Shown: piece by piece, positions 32,113 to 41,331 of the stretch
How positions within the stretch are numbered: the stretch's first letter is position 1
Layout: each line of letters starts with the position of its first letter
DNA from: Bacteroidetes bacterium B1(2017)
GTDB lineage: Bacteria; Bacteroidota; Bacteroidia; UKL13-3
DNA: 64,000 nucleotides
NCBI GenBank assembly: GCA_002256395.1
Contig: NKJG01000001.1
Span: forward strand, 930,001-994,000
Reading direction: 5' to 3'
Position numbers and translations under genes: made by a program
The notes under the pieces: generated by a model
What the model saw: the letters and a program-made list of their open reading frames with translations, nothing else
Databases searched by the model: none
What the model was told of the DNA's origin: nothing

Positions 32113-33750
32113 ATGAAATATGTAATTGTTGGAGCGGTTGCCGGTGGTGCATCTGCTGCGGCCCGCTTGCGCCGTTTAAATGAGCATGCAGAGATCGTAA
32201 TTTTTGAAAAAGGTGCCTATATTTCCTACGCCAATTGCGGCTTACCCTACTATATTGGAAATGTAATTGCCGATAGAAATAAACTTTTTGTACAAACAGC
32301 CGCTGCCTTTAACGCACGCTTTAATGTAGATGTGAGGGTTCAAACAGAAGTTACTGCTATAAACACCGAGCTAAAAACCATTGAAGCTCGCAACTTACAA
32401 ACTGGCGAAGTATATACCGAAAGCTATGATAAACTCTTATTATCTCCCGGTGCCGAGCCTATAAAACCACCTTTGCCAGGCATTAACTTAGAAGGTATTT
32501 TTACCTTGCGCAATGTTACAGATACCGATTATATAAAAGCTTGGGCCGACAAACATAAAACCGGAAAAGCAGTAGTAGTAGGAGCAGGATTTATTGGCTT
32601 AGAAATGGCGGAGAACTTACACCATTTAGGAATGGATGTGAGCGTGATAGAAATGGGCAAACAAGTAATGGCGCCGCTTGATATAGAAATGGCAGCCCAT
32701 GTTCAAAACCATATCAAAAGCAAAGGCGTTCACTTGTATTTAAACAATGGCGTAAAAGGTTTTGAAAAGCAAGAAAAAGGCATGCACGTAATGCTACAAG
32801 ATGGCTCACACCTAGAAGCAGATATTGTTATTTTATCCATTGGAGTAAAACCAGATACCAAGCTAGCCACCTTAGCTGGCCTGAACCTAGGACCTGCAAA
32901 AGGAATTTGGGTGAACCACTTTTTGCAAACCTCTAACCAAGATATTTATGCGGTAGGTGATGCCATAGAATTTACCAACCCAATTACTGGTAACAGTATG
33001 CCAACCTACCTAGCCGGACCAGCAAATAAGCAAGGAAGGATGGCTGCCAACAATATGGTTTTTGGCAATAAAGAAAGCTATAAAGGATCTATTAATACAG
33101 CTATTGTAAAGGTGTTTGATATAACCGTTGCAACCGCAGGTATGGCCTCAAAACACTTGCAAGCATCAAATATTCCTCACCTTGTTAGCACCACACATAG
33201 TGGTTCGCATGCGGGCTATTATCCAGGTGCACAACAAATGAGTATCCAACTGGTGTTTTCGCCAGAAAACGGACGCGTATTAGGCGCACAAATTGTGGGC
33301 TATGAAGGAACAGATAAACGCATAGAAATGTTATCGGCTATTATTAAGAATGATGGAAATTTAGGTCATGTTACCGCCTTGGAACACGCCTATGCCCCAC
33401 CCTTTTCGAGTGCAAAAGACCCCGTAAACATGGCAGGTTTTGTTGCAGAAAACATGTTGCTAAAGCGCATGCCAGTAGTGTATTGGAACGGTTTGAACCA
33501 AGTGGAGAACTCCTTCTTAGTGGATGTGCGTACCTCAACAGAATTTGCCGAAGGACATATACCCGGAGCAGTAAATATTCCGGTAGATGATATACGCCAA
33601 AGGTTGGATGAATTTAAAGATAAAGGAACTGTAATAGCTTATTGCGCCTTAGGACAAAGAGGCTATTTGGCACAACAAATATTGGTGCAAAACAATATAC
33701 CCACCCTCAATCTATCTGGCGGCTACCGCACTTGGAGCGCCATGCAGTAG
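32113..33750 (+). CDS. CoA-disulfide reductase-type flavoprotein with C-terminal rhodanese
   Basis: 545 residues. FAD-binding GAVAGGASAAARLRRL at the N-terminus, active-site Cys42 in SYANCGLPYYIGN as in CoA-disulfide reductases, NAD(P)-binding VVVGAGFIGLEMAENL, and the dimerisation domain. The last ~90 residues are a rhodanese (VDVRTSTEFAEGHIPGAVN, active loop YCALGQRG). Fused enzymes of this type reduce CoA persulfide/polysulfide with NAD(P)H. It closes the sulfur cassette. Start 12 bp after the previous gene. Cytoplasmic. Confidence 0.93.
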   Translation: MKYVIVGAVAGGASAAARLRRLNEHAEIVIFEKGAYISYANCGLPYYIGNVIADRNKLFVQTAAAFNARFNVDVRVQTEVTAINTELKTIEARNLQTGEVYTESYDKLLLSPGAEPIKPPLPGINLEGIFTLRNVTDTDYIKAWADKHKTGKAVVVGAGFIGLEMAENLHHLGMDVSVIEMGKQVMAPLDIEMAAHVQNHIKSKGVHLYLNNGVKGFEKQEKGMHVMLQDGSHLEADIVILSIGVKPDTKLATLAGLNLGPAKGIWVNHFLQTSNQDIYAVGDAIEFTNPITGNSMPTYLAGPANKQGRMAANNMVFGNKESYKGSINTAIVKVFDITVATAGMASKHLQASNIPHLVSTTHSGSHAGYYPGAQQMSIQLVFSPENGRVLGAQIVGYEGTDKRIEMLSAIIKNDGNLGHVTALEHAYAPPFSSAKDPVNMAGFVAENMLLKRMPVVYWNGLNQVENSFLVDVRTSTEFAEGHIPGAVNIPVDDIRQRLDEFKDKGTVIAYCALGQRGYLAQQILVQNNIPTLNLSGGYRTWSAMQ

Positions 33751-33752
33751 AG

Positions 33753-33796
33753 GAAGGCATGGCGTTGCATGGTGTGGCAGGGCATTGCATGGTTGG
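33753..33796. repeat. GCATGG repeat downstream of the sulfur cassette
   Basis: GGCATGGCGTTGCATGGTGTGGCAGGGCATTGCATGGTTGG: tandem and inverted GCATGG/TTGCA words of the same family as 29590-29775. Confidence 0.6.
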
Positions 33797-33802
33797 TATA
33801 AT

Positions 33803-34789
33803 TTATTTGATAATTAATTTTTCTTCTAGGGTTTGAGGGTTCAGGCTATAGAGCGAATGTTTTTCATCTATTCTCATTTCATTTATTTTGGTACGAGTTA
33901 CCTTTTCAAGCACTAATAGGTTTGAAGTATAGGTACTCAAGGAAGAATATTCTAAGCTATCGCAAGAGCTTTTAATATTTACTGGGATTGTGTTTTGTAA
34001 ACTAATTTTTTTGATACCATTGCCATCACAGAAAAAGACACAATCCATGGGTACACTATATGTAATTGATTTTATTATGTCTTTATTGTTGGTATTTGTA
34101 GCCTCATAAATGGTTTCAACCTTTCGTGTTGTTAGGTCAAATTGTTTCATACCATAAAGGAGTTTATTGTTTTGAAAAACATATAAAAGGGTATGGTCAT
34201 TTATCCAACTAATTTTAGTCCATTTCTCTAAAGCTAAATCGAAATAGTTTATGCTATCTACCTTTAATAAATTTGAATCTCTAATAAAAATATAGGATTC
34301 CTTAATATTATCTTGGTTTTGTGCCTCGTAAGCAAACTTTGAACCATCTGGACTAAAAGAAAATTCGCTACAAAAAAACGTCTTACCGGCTTCTAGAACC
34401 TTGGTTTGATCTGTTTCAATATCATAGTAATTTACATAACCTGTAAGTGCATCTCTAAAAATTATTTTGTTGTTAAAAAAGGTAAACTTGCCACTAGCTT
34501 TTGCACTCGTAAGAAGCCTTATTGAATTATCTTTATTAATAAGCAAAAGCTCATTTTCATTCGTCTCGGTATTTAAATAATTGCAAACAATATTATCCTT
34601 TGAATAGCTTGGTTGGGTGTACTGCTTGCCGACCCAAAAATACGAATACCCAAAATTACTTTGTGAAGGGGCAAAATTGCAATCTATTATTGGGTTTGAT
34701 GAATCTACATTAACTGATTTCTTTTTACAAGCAACGAGTGCAAGTGTAACTAGAATAGAAATAGAAATCAGATTAAATATACTCCTCAT
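33803..34789 (-). CDS. Lipoprotein with β-propeller-like repeats
   Basis: 328 residues. Lipobox TLALVAC followed by KKKS. Repeating strands such as NKIIFRDALTGYVNYYDIET, FSFSPDGSKFAYEAQ, ISWINDHTLLYVFQNN and MKQFDLTTRKVETIYEA are typical of a TolB/WD40-like (PD40) propeller; FSPDGSKFAY is the classic blade signature. It is probably a lipid-anchored sensor or binding protein in the envelope. It is divergent from the lipoprotein gene at 34884, and a TAATTTTG box lies 40 bp upstream of the start. Confidence 0.75.
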   Translation of the reverse strand: MRSIFNLISISILVTLALVACKKKSVNVDSSNPIIDCNFAPSQSNFGYSYFWVGKQYTQPSYSKDNIVCNYLNTETNENELLLINKDNSIRLLTSAKASGKFTFFNNKIIFRDALTGYVNYYDIETDQTKVLEAGKTFFCSEFSFSPDGSKFAYEAQNQDNIKESYIFIRDSNLLKVDSINYFDLALEKWTKISWINDHTLLYVFQNNKLLYGMKQFDLTTRKVETIYEATNTNNKDIIKSITYSVPMDCVFFCDGNGIKKISLQNTIPVNIKSSCDSLEYSSLSTYTSNLLVLEKVTRTKINEMRIDEKHSLYSLNPQTLEEKLIIK

Positions 34790-34829
34790 AGTTTAGGATA
34801 TTCTTGACAAGCAAAAAATTAGTGTCACC

Positions 34830-34837
34830 CAAAATTA
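34830..34837 (-). promoter_or_regulatory. Candidate -7 box for the propeller lipoprotein gene
   Basis: Minus-strand TAATTTTG, an exact TAnnTTTG match 40 bases before the ATG at 34789. No TTG at the expected -33 distance. Confidence 0.35.
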
Positions 34838-34883
34838 GTATACTTTCCCTAATTCTCATTAAATTAGTTTTAAAATTAGGCAA

Positions 34884-35456
34884 ATGAAATATACCAAATT
34901 CTTGTTAGGCGTATTGCTTCCAATAGTATTTGCGGGATGCAAAAGTGGTGCAGATTGCCCTAATCCGCCAATAATAGAATACGGATTCATTTTTTTATTT
35001 AAAAAGGCAATCATTCCCTATACAAATGATTCTAAACTGAAATTTAGAAATATGAAAACTGATTCCATAGAATATTTTCATGTATTATCTAAGGATAGTA
35101 CCATTGAAAGTCTTTTATACCACAAGGATGATGAAGAATGTTTAACGAATTTAAAATATGAACTTAATCAAATTTTGTTTACAGATTCATTTAGTCAAAA
35201 CTATATAATGATAAAGCACTATAGCACAAGTGGCTTTGATTACGCCCAAATAAATTTAAATAATAAAGCATTTGGGCCTGAAATTGATTATGATTTTGGT
35301 AGACCGAGCAAAGCTTTAAGTCTTACCATTAATGGAAAACTATACGAGGATTTATCTTGGAAATTCTATGACAGCAGTAATTATGTAATTTTTAAACCCA
35401 ATTTTGGAATACTAAGAATTGTTACGCCAGAGAAGGCTTATGAGTATGTGGAGTGA
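34884..35456 (+). CDS. Lipoprotein, PY-motif family (member 4)
   Basis: 190 residues. Lipobox PIVFAGC then KSGADC. Core motif IIPYTNDSKLKFRNMKTDS, central Cys in DDEECLTNLKY, then ILFTDSFSQNYIMIKHYS matching the IFTSNTFPEQIKIS strand of the protein at 19320, and a closing FGILRIVTPEKAYEYVE hairpin. It is thus a fourth, distant member of the family at 12367, 18677 and 19320, located 15 kb away. Function unknown; probably an envelope protein. Confidence 0.75.
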   Translation: MKYTKFLLGVLLPIVFAGCKSGADCPNPPIIEYGFIFLFKKAIIPYTNDSKLKFRNMKTDSIEYFHVLSKDSTIESLLYHKDDEECLTNLKYELNQILFTDSFSQNYIMIKHYSTSGFDYAQINLNNKAFGPEIDYDFGRPSKALSLTINGKLYEDLSWKFYDSSNYVIFKPNFGILRIVTPEKAYEYVE

Positions 35457-35549
35457 TTTTATTTATTTCCTAAACGAGGAAGAGGAAATATAATCCATCA
35501 AAGATTTAAAAGAAGTATAAAAAAGTTAAGAGAGAGAATTCCAAACCTC

Positions 35550-35640
35550 TTACCATGCCAAAGCATTGGCAAAGCCAATAAGCCCATGCTACACCATGCA
35601 TAGTTTGCCGCAGCGCGAGCGGAGGCAAACTATACCCTGC
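35550..35640. repeat. GCATGG/hairpin repeat between convergent genes
   Basis: Contains ATTGGCAAAGCCAAT (hairpin), CCATGCTACACCATGC, and ATAGTTTGCC...GGCAAACTAT (35600-35633, 10-bp stem). Shares CTTACCATGCC with the element at 29590-29775. It could also help end transcription of both flanking genes. Confidence 0.65.
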
Positions 35641-35644
35641 CTTC

Positions 35645-37255
35645 TTACGACACAGCGCCTTCGTTGGCTACGGCGGCGTATTCTGAAATGGTATGGAATA
35701 CTATTTCTGGGAAATCGTTTTTAGAGAGCGTTACATTCCATTCGCTTTCGGCTAAGAAAACAGGGTTGCCTTCTTTGTCCTTGGCAATAGCGTAACTCTT
35801 GCGGTGCATAAACGTTTCTAAGATCTTTTTATCGGGGCAGGTAATCCAAAATGCTTTGTAGAATTTAAGTGGCATAAACGCACATTTTGCGCCATACTCG
35901 TGCTCTAATCTAAACTGTATTACTTCAAATTGAAGATCGCCCACGGTGCCAATAATTTTGCGGTGACCCGGTTCTTGCACAAACAATTGTGCTACCCCTT
36001 CTTCGCTCAATTGCGAAATGCCTTTTTCCAATTGCTTTGTCTTCATTGGATCGCGGTTCTCCAGCTCTTTAAAGATCTCTGGCGAAAAGCTTGGGATACC
36101 TTTAAAATGAAGGTTTTCGCCTTCGGTTAAGGTATCGCCAATTTTAAAGTTACCGCTATCGTATAAACCAATTACATCGCCTGGATAGGCCTCGCTGGTT
36201 AATATTTTTTCGTTGGCCATAAAGGTTGCTGGGTTGGCAAACTTTAGTTTTTTACCGGTACGGGTATGGTAGTAAAAGGTATTGCGTTCGAACTTACCCG
36301 AGCAAATACGCATAAAGGCAATTCTATCGCGGTGGTTTGGATCGAGGTTGGCATGTATTTTAAACACAAAGCCTGTTAATTTAGCCTCTTCAGCGGCCAC
36401 CATGCGCTCTGATGCCTCGCGGCTACGTGGGGATGGTGCAATTTCTAAAAAGGTTTCGAGCAATTCTTGGATCCCAAAATTGTTAATGGCCGAACCAAAA
36501 AATACGGGAGCCAATAAACCAGCACGGTATAATTCAACATCAAAGGGTTCGAACACACCTTCTATTAACTCAACATCTTCGCGTAGTTTCTTGGTGTCTT
36601 TTTCGCTTAGATAGTTTAATATTTCTGGTCCGTGCAAATTAGGAATACTAATTACCTCATCGGCCAATTGCGATTTGTTGGATTCGAATAAATTAAGGGA
36701 GCTCTTATACAAATTGTAAACCCCTTTAAACAAAGAACCTTGGTTGATAGGCCAAGTAAGCGGCCTAGTTTGAATATGTAGGGTGGTGTCTATTTCTTCA
36801 ATTAAATCAAAAGGGTCTTTTCCCTCGCGATCCATTTTATTGATAAAAATAATAACAGGGGTATTGCGCATGCGGCAAACTTCCACCAAACGTTTTGTTT
36901 GATCCTCTACCCCTTTTACAGAATCTACCACCAAAATAACCGAATCGACAGCGGTAAGCGTGCGATAGGTATCTTCGGCAAAGTCTTTATGGCCGGGAGT
37001 ATCTAAAATGTTTACGCGCTTATCTTTATACTCAAACGCCATTACCGAGGTAGCCACCGAAATACCACGTTGTTTTTCTATCTCCATAAAATCGGAGGTA
37101 GAGGTTTTGCGAATTTTGTTGCTCTTTACAGCCCCAGCCACCTGAATAGCACCACCAAAAAGTAGAAACTTCTCGGTAAGCGTGGTTTTTCCCGCATCGG
37201 GGTGACTAATAATAGCGAAGGTTTTGCGTTTATCTATTTCTTGCTTTAAGCTCAT
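35645..37255 (-). CDS. prfC: Peptide chain release factor 3
   Basis: 536 residues, the normal length of RF3, the GTPase that recycles RF1/RF2 after termination. G1 is [13 protein letters not shown], the switch region [14 protein letters not shown]3 [14 protein letters not shown] and G4 [11 protein letters not shown]. The C-terminal domain ([20 protein letters not shown]) separates it from EF-G. Cytoplasmic. It is transcribed alone, divergent from the outer-membrane-protein gene. Confidence 0.97.
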   Translation of the reverse strand: MSLKQEIDKRKTFAIISHPDAGKTTLTEKFLLFGGAIQVAGAVKSNKIRKTSTSDFMEIEKQRGISVATSVMAFEYKDKRVNILDTPGHKDFAEDTYRTLTAVDSVILVVDSVKGVEDQTKRLVEVCRMRNTPVIIFINKMDREGKDPFDLIEEIDTTLHIQTRPLTWPINQGSLFKGVYNLYKSSLNLFESNKSQLADEVISIPNLHGPEILNYLSEKDTKKLREDVELIEGVFEPFDVELYRAGLLAPVFFGSAINNFGIQELLETFLEIAPSPRSREASERMVAAEEAKLTGFVFKIHANLDPNHRDRIAFMRICSGKFERNTFYYHTRTGKKLKFANPATFMANEKILTSEAYPGDVIGLYDSGNFKIGDTLTEGENLHFKGIPSFSPEIFKELENRDPMKTKQLEKGISQLSEEGVAQLFVQEPGHRKIIGTVGDLQFEVIQFRLEHEYGAKCAFMPLKFYKAFWITCPDKKILETFMHRKSYAIAKDKEGNPVFLAESEWNVTLSKNDFPEIVFHTISEYAAVANEGAVS

Positions 37256-37415
37256 GTATGTTTTTCATTTCCACCCTACTAGGTATATTTTACCAAGTAA
37301 GCGGGCCGCAAAAGTATTGCATAATGGTGGTAATGACAAATATAAGCTATACAGTAGCCCATAGTTTGGCGTTGAATAGTGGAGAAAGCCTGAGGGGAGA
37401 GTGTGAAATGTGGCC

Positions 37416-37423
37416 TACATTTG
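37416..37423 (+). promoter_or_regulatory. Candidate -7 box for the Omp85-like gene
   Basis: TACATTTG, an exact TAnnTTTG match, 18 bases before the ATG at 37442. It decides for that start over the in-frame ATG at 37403, which lies upstream of the box. Confidence 0.5.
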
Positions 37424-37441
37424 CACACCATATTTTACAAA

Positions 37442-38671
37442 ATGAAAAATATCGCTGGACTTGCAATCCTTATGTGTGTTTGTTTGAACCTCTTTGCTCA
37501 AGAAGCAGAGTTAGGGTCAGACACGCTTTTGGTTCAGCACCCCAAAGACACCATACCACAGCGCGATATAATGGATATGATGCTACGTATGCGGTATACC
37601 AACAATGAAATTACGGGCTTAGATTCTTCTGATAAAAGCAAAACACATTTTGCCTTGGTACCTGCTGCAGGTTATAGTTTGCAAACAGGCTTTGCCGTAA
37701 TTATTGCCGCCAATACTGTTTTTAATACGGGTAAACCAAGTACTACAAAAGCATCCAGCATATTTACTTGTGTTTCGTTTACTCAATATCACCAATTAAT
37801 TGTACCCTTTATTGCCAGTGTGTGGACACCCAATAATACCTATCAATTTGTTTCGGATAATAGGTATTTAAAATACCCTTCTTTAACATTTGGAACAGGT
37901 CCGGATGCTTTAACAAATAAGGGCTATGCCATTGAGTATTATTACCTAAAACTACACGAAACCCTTATGCGCAGAATTGTGCCCAATGTATATGCAGGTG
38001 TTGGGTATTACTACGATTACTTTTGGGATATACGCGAGAAGCAAAACACTCGTCACCGTGGGGTTCCAGAGCCCATTCCTTTTGTCTTAAACAAAGAAGA
38101 AAAAGCAGCAGGTTGGGTAGCTAAAGTAAATTACGATACACGCCCAAGATTAATAAACCCAAGCAAAGGATTCTATGCATCTGTATTGCTTAGGCATAAC
38201 CCAAAATGGCTAGGTAGCACTAGCAAATGGAGTTCTGGATTAGTGGAGCTTAGAAAGTTTTTTACCTTGCCTGGCCGAGCCAAAAATGTATTGGCATTTT
38301 GGAGTTATAATTGGTTTACCGTGGCAGGCACACCCACCTACTTAATGCTGCCCTCAACGGGTTGGGACGATTACTTTAACTCGGGACGAGGCTATATACA
38401 GGGCCGCTTTAGGGGAAAAGACATGGTGTATTTAGAAAGCGAATACCGCTTTAAAATCTTACGAAGTGGCTTATTGGGAGGCGTATTATTTGCCAATGCA
38501 CAATACTTCACGGGCTCGCCCGAGCGCTCAAATAGTGTATGGGCGCCCGGAGGAGGAGTGGGTTTACGCTTAAAAGTAAACAAGCTTTCTGCTACCAATT
38601 TAGCCATAGATTACGGCTTTGGATTAAATGGTTCGCAGGGCTTTTTTGTAAACCTAGGAGAAGCGTTTTAA
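37442..38671 (+). CDS. Outer membrane protein, Omp85/BamA C-terminal-like barrel
   Basis: 409 residues from the ATG at 37442, giving signal peptide MKNIAGLAILMCVCLNLFAQ. The barrel region shows DTRPRLINPSKGFYASVLL and GRGYIQGRFRGKDMVYLESEYRF, which match the Omp85 'D-R-NP-KG' strand and the VRGY/F loop motif near the C-terminus of BamA/TamA/surface antigen proteins. No POTRA domain is seen before the barrel, so it is a short single-barrel member, not BamA itself. Outer membrane; cargo unknown. Stop is 6 bp from the convergent coiled-coil gene. Confidence 0.82.
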   Translation: MKNIAGLAILMCVCLNLFAQEAELGSDTLLVQHPKDTIPQRDIMDMMLRMRYTNNEITGLDSSDKSKTHFALVPAAGYSLQTGFAVIIAANTVFNTGKPSTTKASSIFTCVSFTQYHQLIVPFIASVWTPNNTYQFVSDNRYLKYPSLTFGTGPDALTNKGYAIEYYYLKLHETLMRRIVPNVYAGVGYYYDYFWDIREKQNTRHRGVPEPIPFVLNKEEKAAGWVAKVNYDTRPRLINPSKGFYASVLLRHNPKWLGSTSKWSSGLVELRKFFTLPGRAKNVLAFWSYNWFTVAGTPTYLMLPSTGWDDYFNSGRGYIQGRFRGKDMVYLESEYRFKILRSGLLGGVLFANAQYFTGSPERSNSVWAPGGGVGLRLKVNKLSATNLAIDYGFGLNGSQGFFVNLGEAF

Positions 38672-38677
38672 GTCTTC

Positions 38678-39307
38678 TTATTTCTTTGTCCAGCCTTCTG
38701 CGTAGGCTTTCATTTTCTCGAAGTTTTCGCGCAATTGCTTGTTCATTTCATCCACATTTTCCATAGCAGTTTGTTGGATGGTTTTGAACTGTTGGTTCAG
38801 CTCAATCATTTTATCGCTAATTTCTTTTTGCTTGTCTTTAAGCTCATCTTTAGCATCCATTTTAGCCAAAGAGAATTGCATTTTAATAATTTCTAAACCT
38901 GTTTTAAATGCTTCGGCATTATGATCGAACATAGTTACGCTTTTATTAAAAGCATCGTTGAACGTGGCTTTGTAGCTTACATAAAACTCATGCATAGCCA
39001 ATTCAATTTTTTTCTTTTGCTCTTCAAAAGCATCCATGCCATCGGCTTTACCTAAAGAAAGTTGAAGACGTAATTCCTCCATTTTAGCTTTCATTTCAGC
39101 TGTTTTTTCTTCGGCTAAATCTTGACCCTTATCTAAGTTTTCTTTAAGAGTAAGTAGCGCAGCGCGGTATTGTTCTTTTTGTTTTTCAAATGCATCTACT
39201 GCATCCATTTTACCTAAAGAAAATTGCACTTGCATTTCTTCTAATTTTTTTTGCCAATCAGAAACCAATTGTTTGGTTTGATCGCTAAATTGTTTTGCGT
39301 CCATCAT
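38678..39307 (-). CDS. Coiled-coil protein with triplicated SLGKMDAxDAF motif
   Basis: 209 residues, almost entirely charged amphipathic helix with no signal peptide. A motif occurs three times: VQFSLGKMDAVDAFE (27-41), LQLSLGKADGMDAFE (81-95) and MQFSLAKMDAKDELK (143-157). Each is followed by a Lys/Gln/Glu-rich helix, so the protein looks like three related helical hairpins. It resembles phasins or stress-type helical bundles in plan but I do not recognise the family. It follows the UbiB-like kinase gene, with a phasin-like gene at the head of the run. Confidence 0.75.
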   Translation of the reverse strand: MMDAKQFSDQTKQLVSDWQKKLEEMQVQFSLGKMDAVDAFEKQKEQYRAALLTLKENLDKGQDLAEEKTAEMKAKMEELRLQLSLGKADGMDAFEEQKKKIELAMHEFYVSYKATFNDAFNKSVTMFDHNAEAFKTGLEIIKMQFSLAKMDAKDELKDKQKEISDKMIELNQQFKTIQQTAMENVDEMNKQLRENFEKMKAYAEGWTKK

Positions 39308-39318
39308 CTTGTTTTGTA

Positions 39319-40977
39319 TTAGTATTTACCGTTTTTATATATTGAAAACAACATTAATGTGCCAAAGATACCCGAAAAAATTATACCTATTAGCCCAATA
39401 ACAGGAATTCCGTACCATAAGGGTGGTATATGAGAAAGCACCACCAAAGAAGAACCTAAAATCATAGCTGCCAATATAATGGCAGCGGCAAGCCGGTTCG
39501 AAACAACATCCAGCATATGTATTAATTGGTTCAGCCCTAAAAACTCTAATTTAACTTTACCTTCTTTAACCCTATTAATAATACTCTTAATATCTTTAGG
39601 CAATACCCTTACAAAATCCCATACATCTAAAATTTCGTGAAGAGCCGTTTTAAGTAGGTTCTTAGGTTCAAGTCCTTCTTCAAACAAACGCATAGAATGT
39701 TTCCTAATTCTTTCGAGGGTATTAAATTTAGGGTCGAGCTGCCTACTAATTCCATCTAAAATAACGAGGGTTCTGAGCAGTAAAAAGAAATCGTTGCTAA
39801 AACTAAGTTTGTGTTTATAGATAATTTTTTGAAGCCTATCTACTATCTCGCCCATATTACGCTCATCAATGGTTTCGGGCGGAAACTCTTCTATGAGAAT
39901 GCTTAAATCGTATTCTAATTCTTCTTTACCTGTTACACGTTTTCCTTTTGTAAGTTGCTCAATGGCATCGGTAAGGCTGCGTATATCGCCTTTTGCAATG
40001 GCTATAATAAAGTCTTTAAAGGCGTCTTTATCTTTATGGTTCATGGTACCAACCATGCCAAAATCTATCAAACAAATACGGCCATCTCTAAGCACAAATA
40101 CATTCCCCGGATGTGGATCGGCATGAAAAAAACCATACCTAAATATTTGCTGGAAGTAGATAAACAAGCCTTTTTCGGCAAGTGCACTTAGGTTAATATG
40201 ATGAGTTCTTAATTGCTCAATTTTATCCACCTTTATGCCATCTATATACTCCATACAAATAACACGGCGTGTGCTGTATTTGCTATATACTTTTGGCACA
40301 TACACATTTTCATCGTTCTTAAATAAATGCTGAAAATGGTTGATATTATAGGCTTCAAGCAAAAAGTTAAGCTCCCTGTTCATCGATTTATTCAAAGACT
40401 TCACCAACTCCATTGGTTCGAAGCGAGCAATTTGAGGGAAATGGTTTTCGGCTATTTCAGCCAAATCGGCTAGAATTTTTAAGTCCTCTTCAATTATCTC
40501 TTCAATATCGGGTCGTTGAACCTTTATAACTATTTGCTCACCTGTAGGCAAAGTAGCCAAATGCACTTGCGCAATGCTTGCAGAGGCAATGGGTGTTTCT
40601 TGAAAACTAATGAACAGGTCTGAAAGGTTTCCATTCAAATCTGTTTCGATAATATTTTTAACTGCTTCAAAAGAAAAAACAGGAACAGAGTCTTGCAGTT
40701 TCTTTAATTCTTCAATTAATTCAGCAGGTAAAATATCGGGTCTATTACTAAGTATTTGGCCAAACTTTATGTAGGTCGGACCTAATTCTTCCAAAGCCAT
40801 TCTAATACGCTCATGCCTAGAAAAAGATGCCTTTGAAAGTTGCCCCTTTATCTTTTTGTGAATGCGTATTCGTGGTAAAAACTTCTGCAAGCTTGAGTGC
40901 GCCAACATATCATCTAGCCCATGTTTCATGAGCACTTGCAGCACATGTTTGTAGCGGCGCAGGTGTTTAAATGTCAT
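39319..40977 (-). CDS. ABC1/AarF/UbiB-family atypical kinase
   Basis: 552 residues. UbiB-type landmarks: the KxGQ-like motif in YIKFGQILSNRPD, the Ala-rich loop PIASASIAQVHLA, invariant lysine in VIKVQRP, FFHADPHPGNVFVL (catalytic loop) and LIDFGMVG (metal-binding DFG). Two hydrophobic helices end the protein. These membrane-bound atypical kinases/ATPases support ubiquinone or menaquinone and other prenyl-lipid metabolism. It overlaps the phasin-like gene upstream by 11 bp and precedes the coiled-coil gene by 11 bp, so all three probably work together. Confidence 0.92.
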   Translation of the reverse strand: MTFKHLRRYKHVLQVLMKHGLDDMLAHSSLQKFLPRIRIHKKIKGQLSKASFSRHERIRMALEELGPTYIKFGQILSNRPDILPAELIEELKKLQDSVPVFSFEAVKNIIETDLNGNLSDLFISFQETPIASASIAQVHLATLPTGEQIVIKVQRPDIEEIIEEDLKILADLAEIAENHFPQIARFEPMELVKSLNKSMNRELNFLLEAYNINHFQHLFKNDENVYVPKVYSKYSTRRVICMEYIDGIKVDKIEQLRTHHINLSALAEKGLFIYFQQIFRYGFFHADPHPGNVFVLRDGRICLIDFGMVGTMNHKDKDAFKDFIIAIAKGDIRSLTDAIEQLTKGKRVTGKEELEYDLSILIEEFPPETIDERNMGEIVDRLQKIIYKHKLSFSNDFFLLLRTLVILDGISRQLDPKFNTLERIRKHSMRLFEEGLEPKNLLKTALHEILDVWDFVRVLPKDIKSIINRVKEGKVKLEFLGLNQLIHMLDVVSNRLAAAIILAAMILGSSLVVLSHIPPLWYGIPVIGLIGIIFSGIFGTLMLFSIYKNGKY

Positions 40978-41275
40978 GACCCATTTCTTTAAGAATCGCC
41001 TCTAATTTCACTACTCTTTTTTGGAGATCAATAAACTCTTTTTTAGAGGGAGATTCGAGTTCATTAAGTACTTCGTGTAAATATCGGTACACATCGTCTT
41101 GTAGGTGTGAACCTTCACTTTTTACGCTTTGTACAATTTCGCTTACAATGCGTTTTCCTTCTTCTTCGCTTAACTGGCCTTCTAGGTCTAATTTGTTAAG
41201 CAAAAGCTTTGCTTTGTGTGAGGTGGATGCTAGTCCAACTCCCATATATAACAGGCTTTTTAAACGTTCGTCCAT
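40967..41275 (-). CDS. Phasin-like small helical protein
   Basis: 102 residues. MDERLKSLLYMGVGLASTSH followed by a Gln/Glu/Lys-rich helix and a heptad-patterned C-terminus (LQKRVVKLEAILKEMG) matches short proteins annotated as polyhydroxyalkanoate regulator phasins. In several Bacteroidota it sits directly before a UbiB/AarF gene, as here with an 11-bp overlap, so it may be a helper or membrane adaptor of that kinase and not a PHA protein. No PHA synthase gene is in the window. Confidence 0.7.
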   Translation of the reverse strand: MDERLKSLLYMGVGLASTSHKAKLLLNKLDLEGQLSEEEGKRIVSEIVQSVKSEGSHLQDDVYRYLHEVLNELESPSKKEFIDLQKRVVKLEAILKEMGHDI

Positions 41276-41331
41276 AGCCTTTGAATTAGAGTGTAAAGGT
41301 AAGTGTTTTTTTATTGATAATGGAAGAAAGT

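Noticed and set aside
40967-41275. Evidence for polyhydroxyalkanoate storage
   Set aside because: Only a phasin-like helical protein is present; no PHA synthase or depolymerase gene is in the window.
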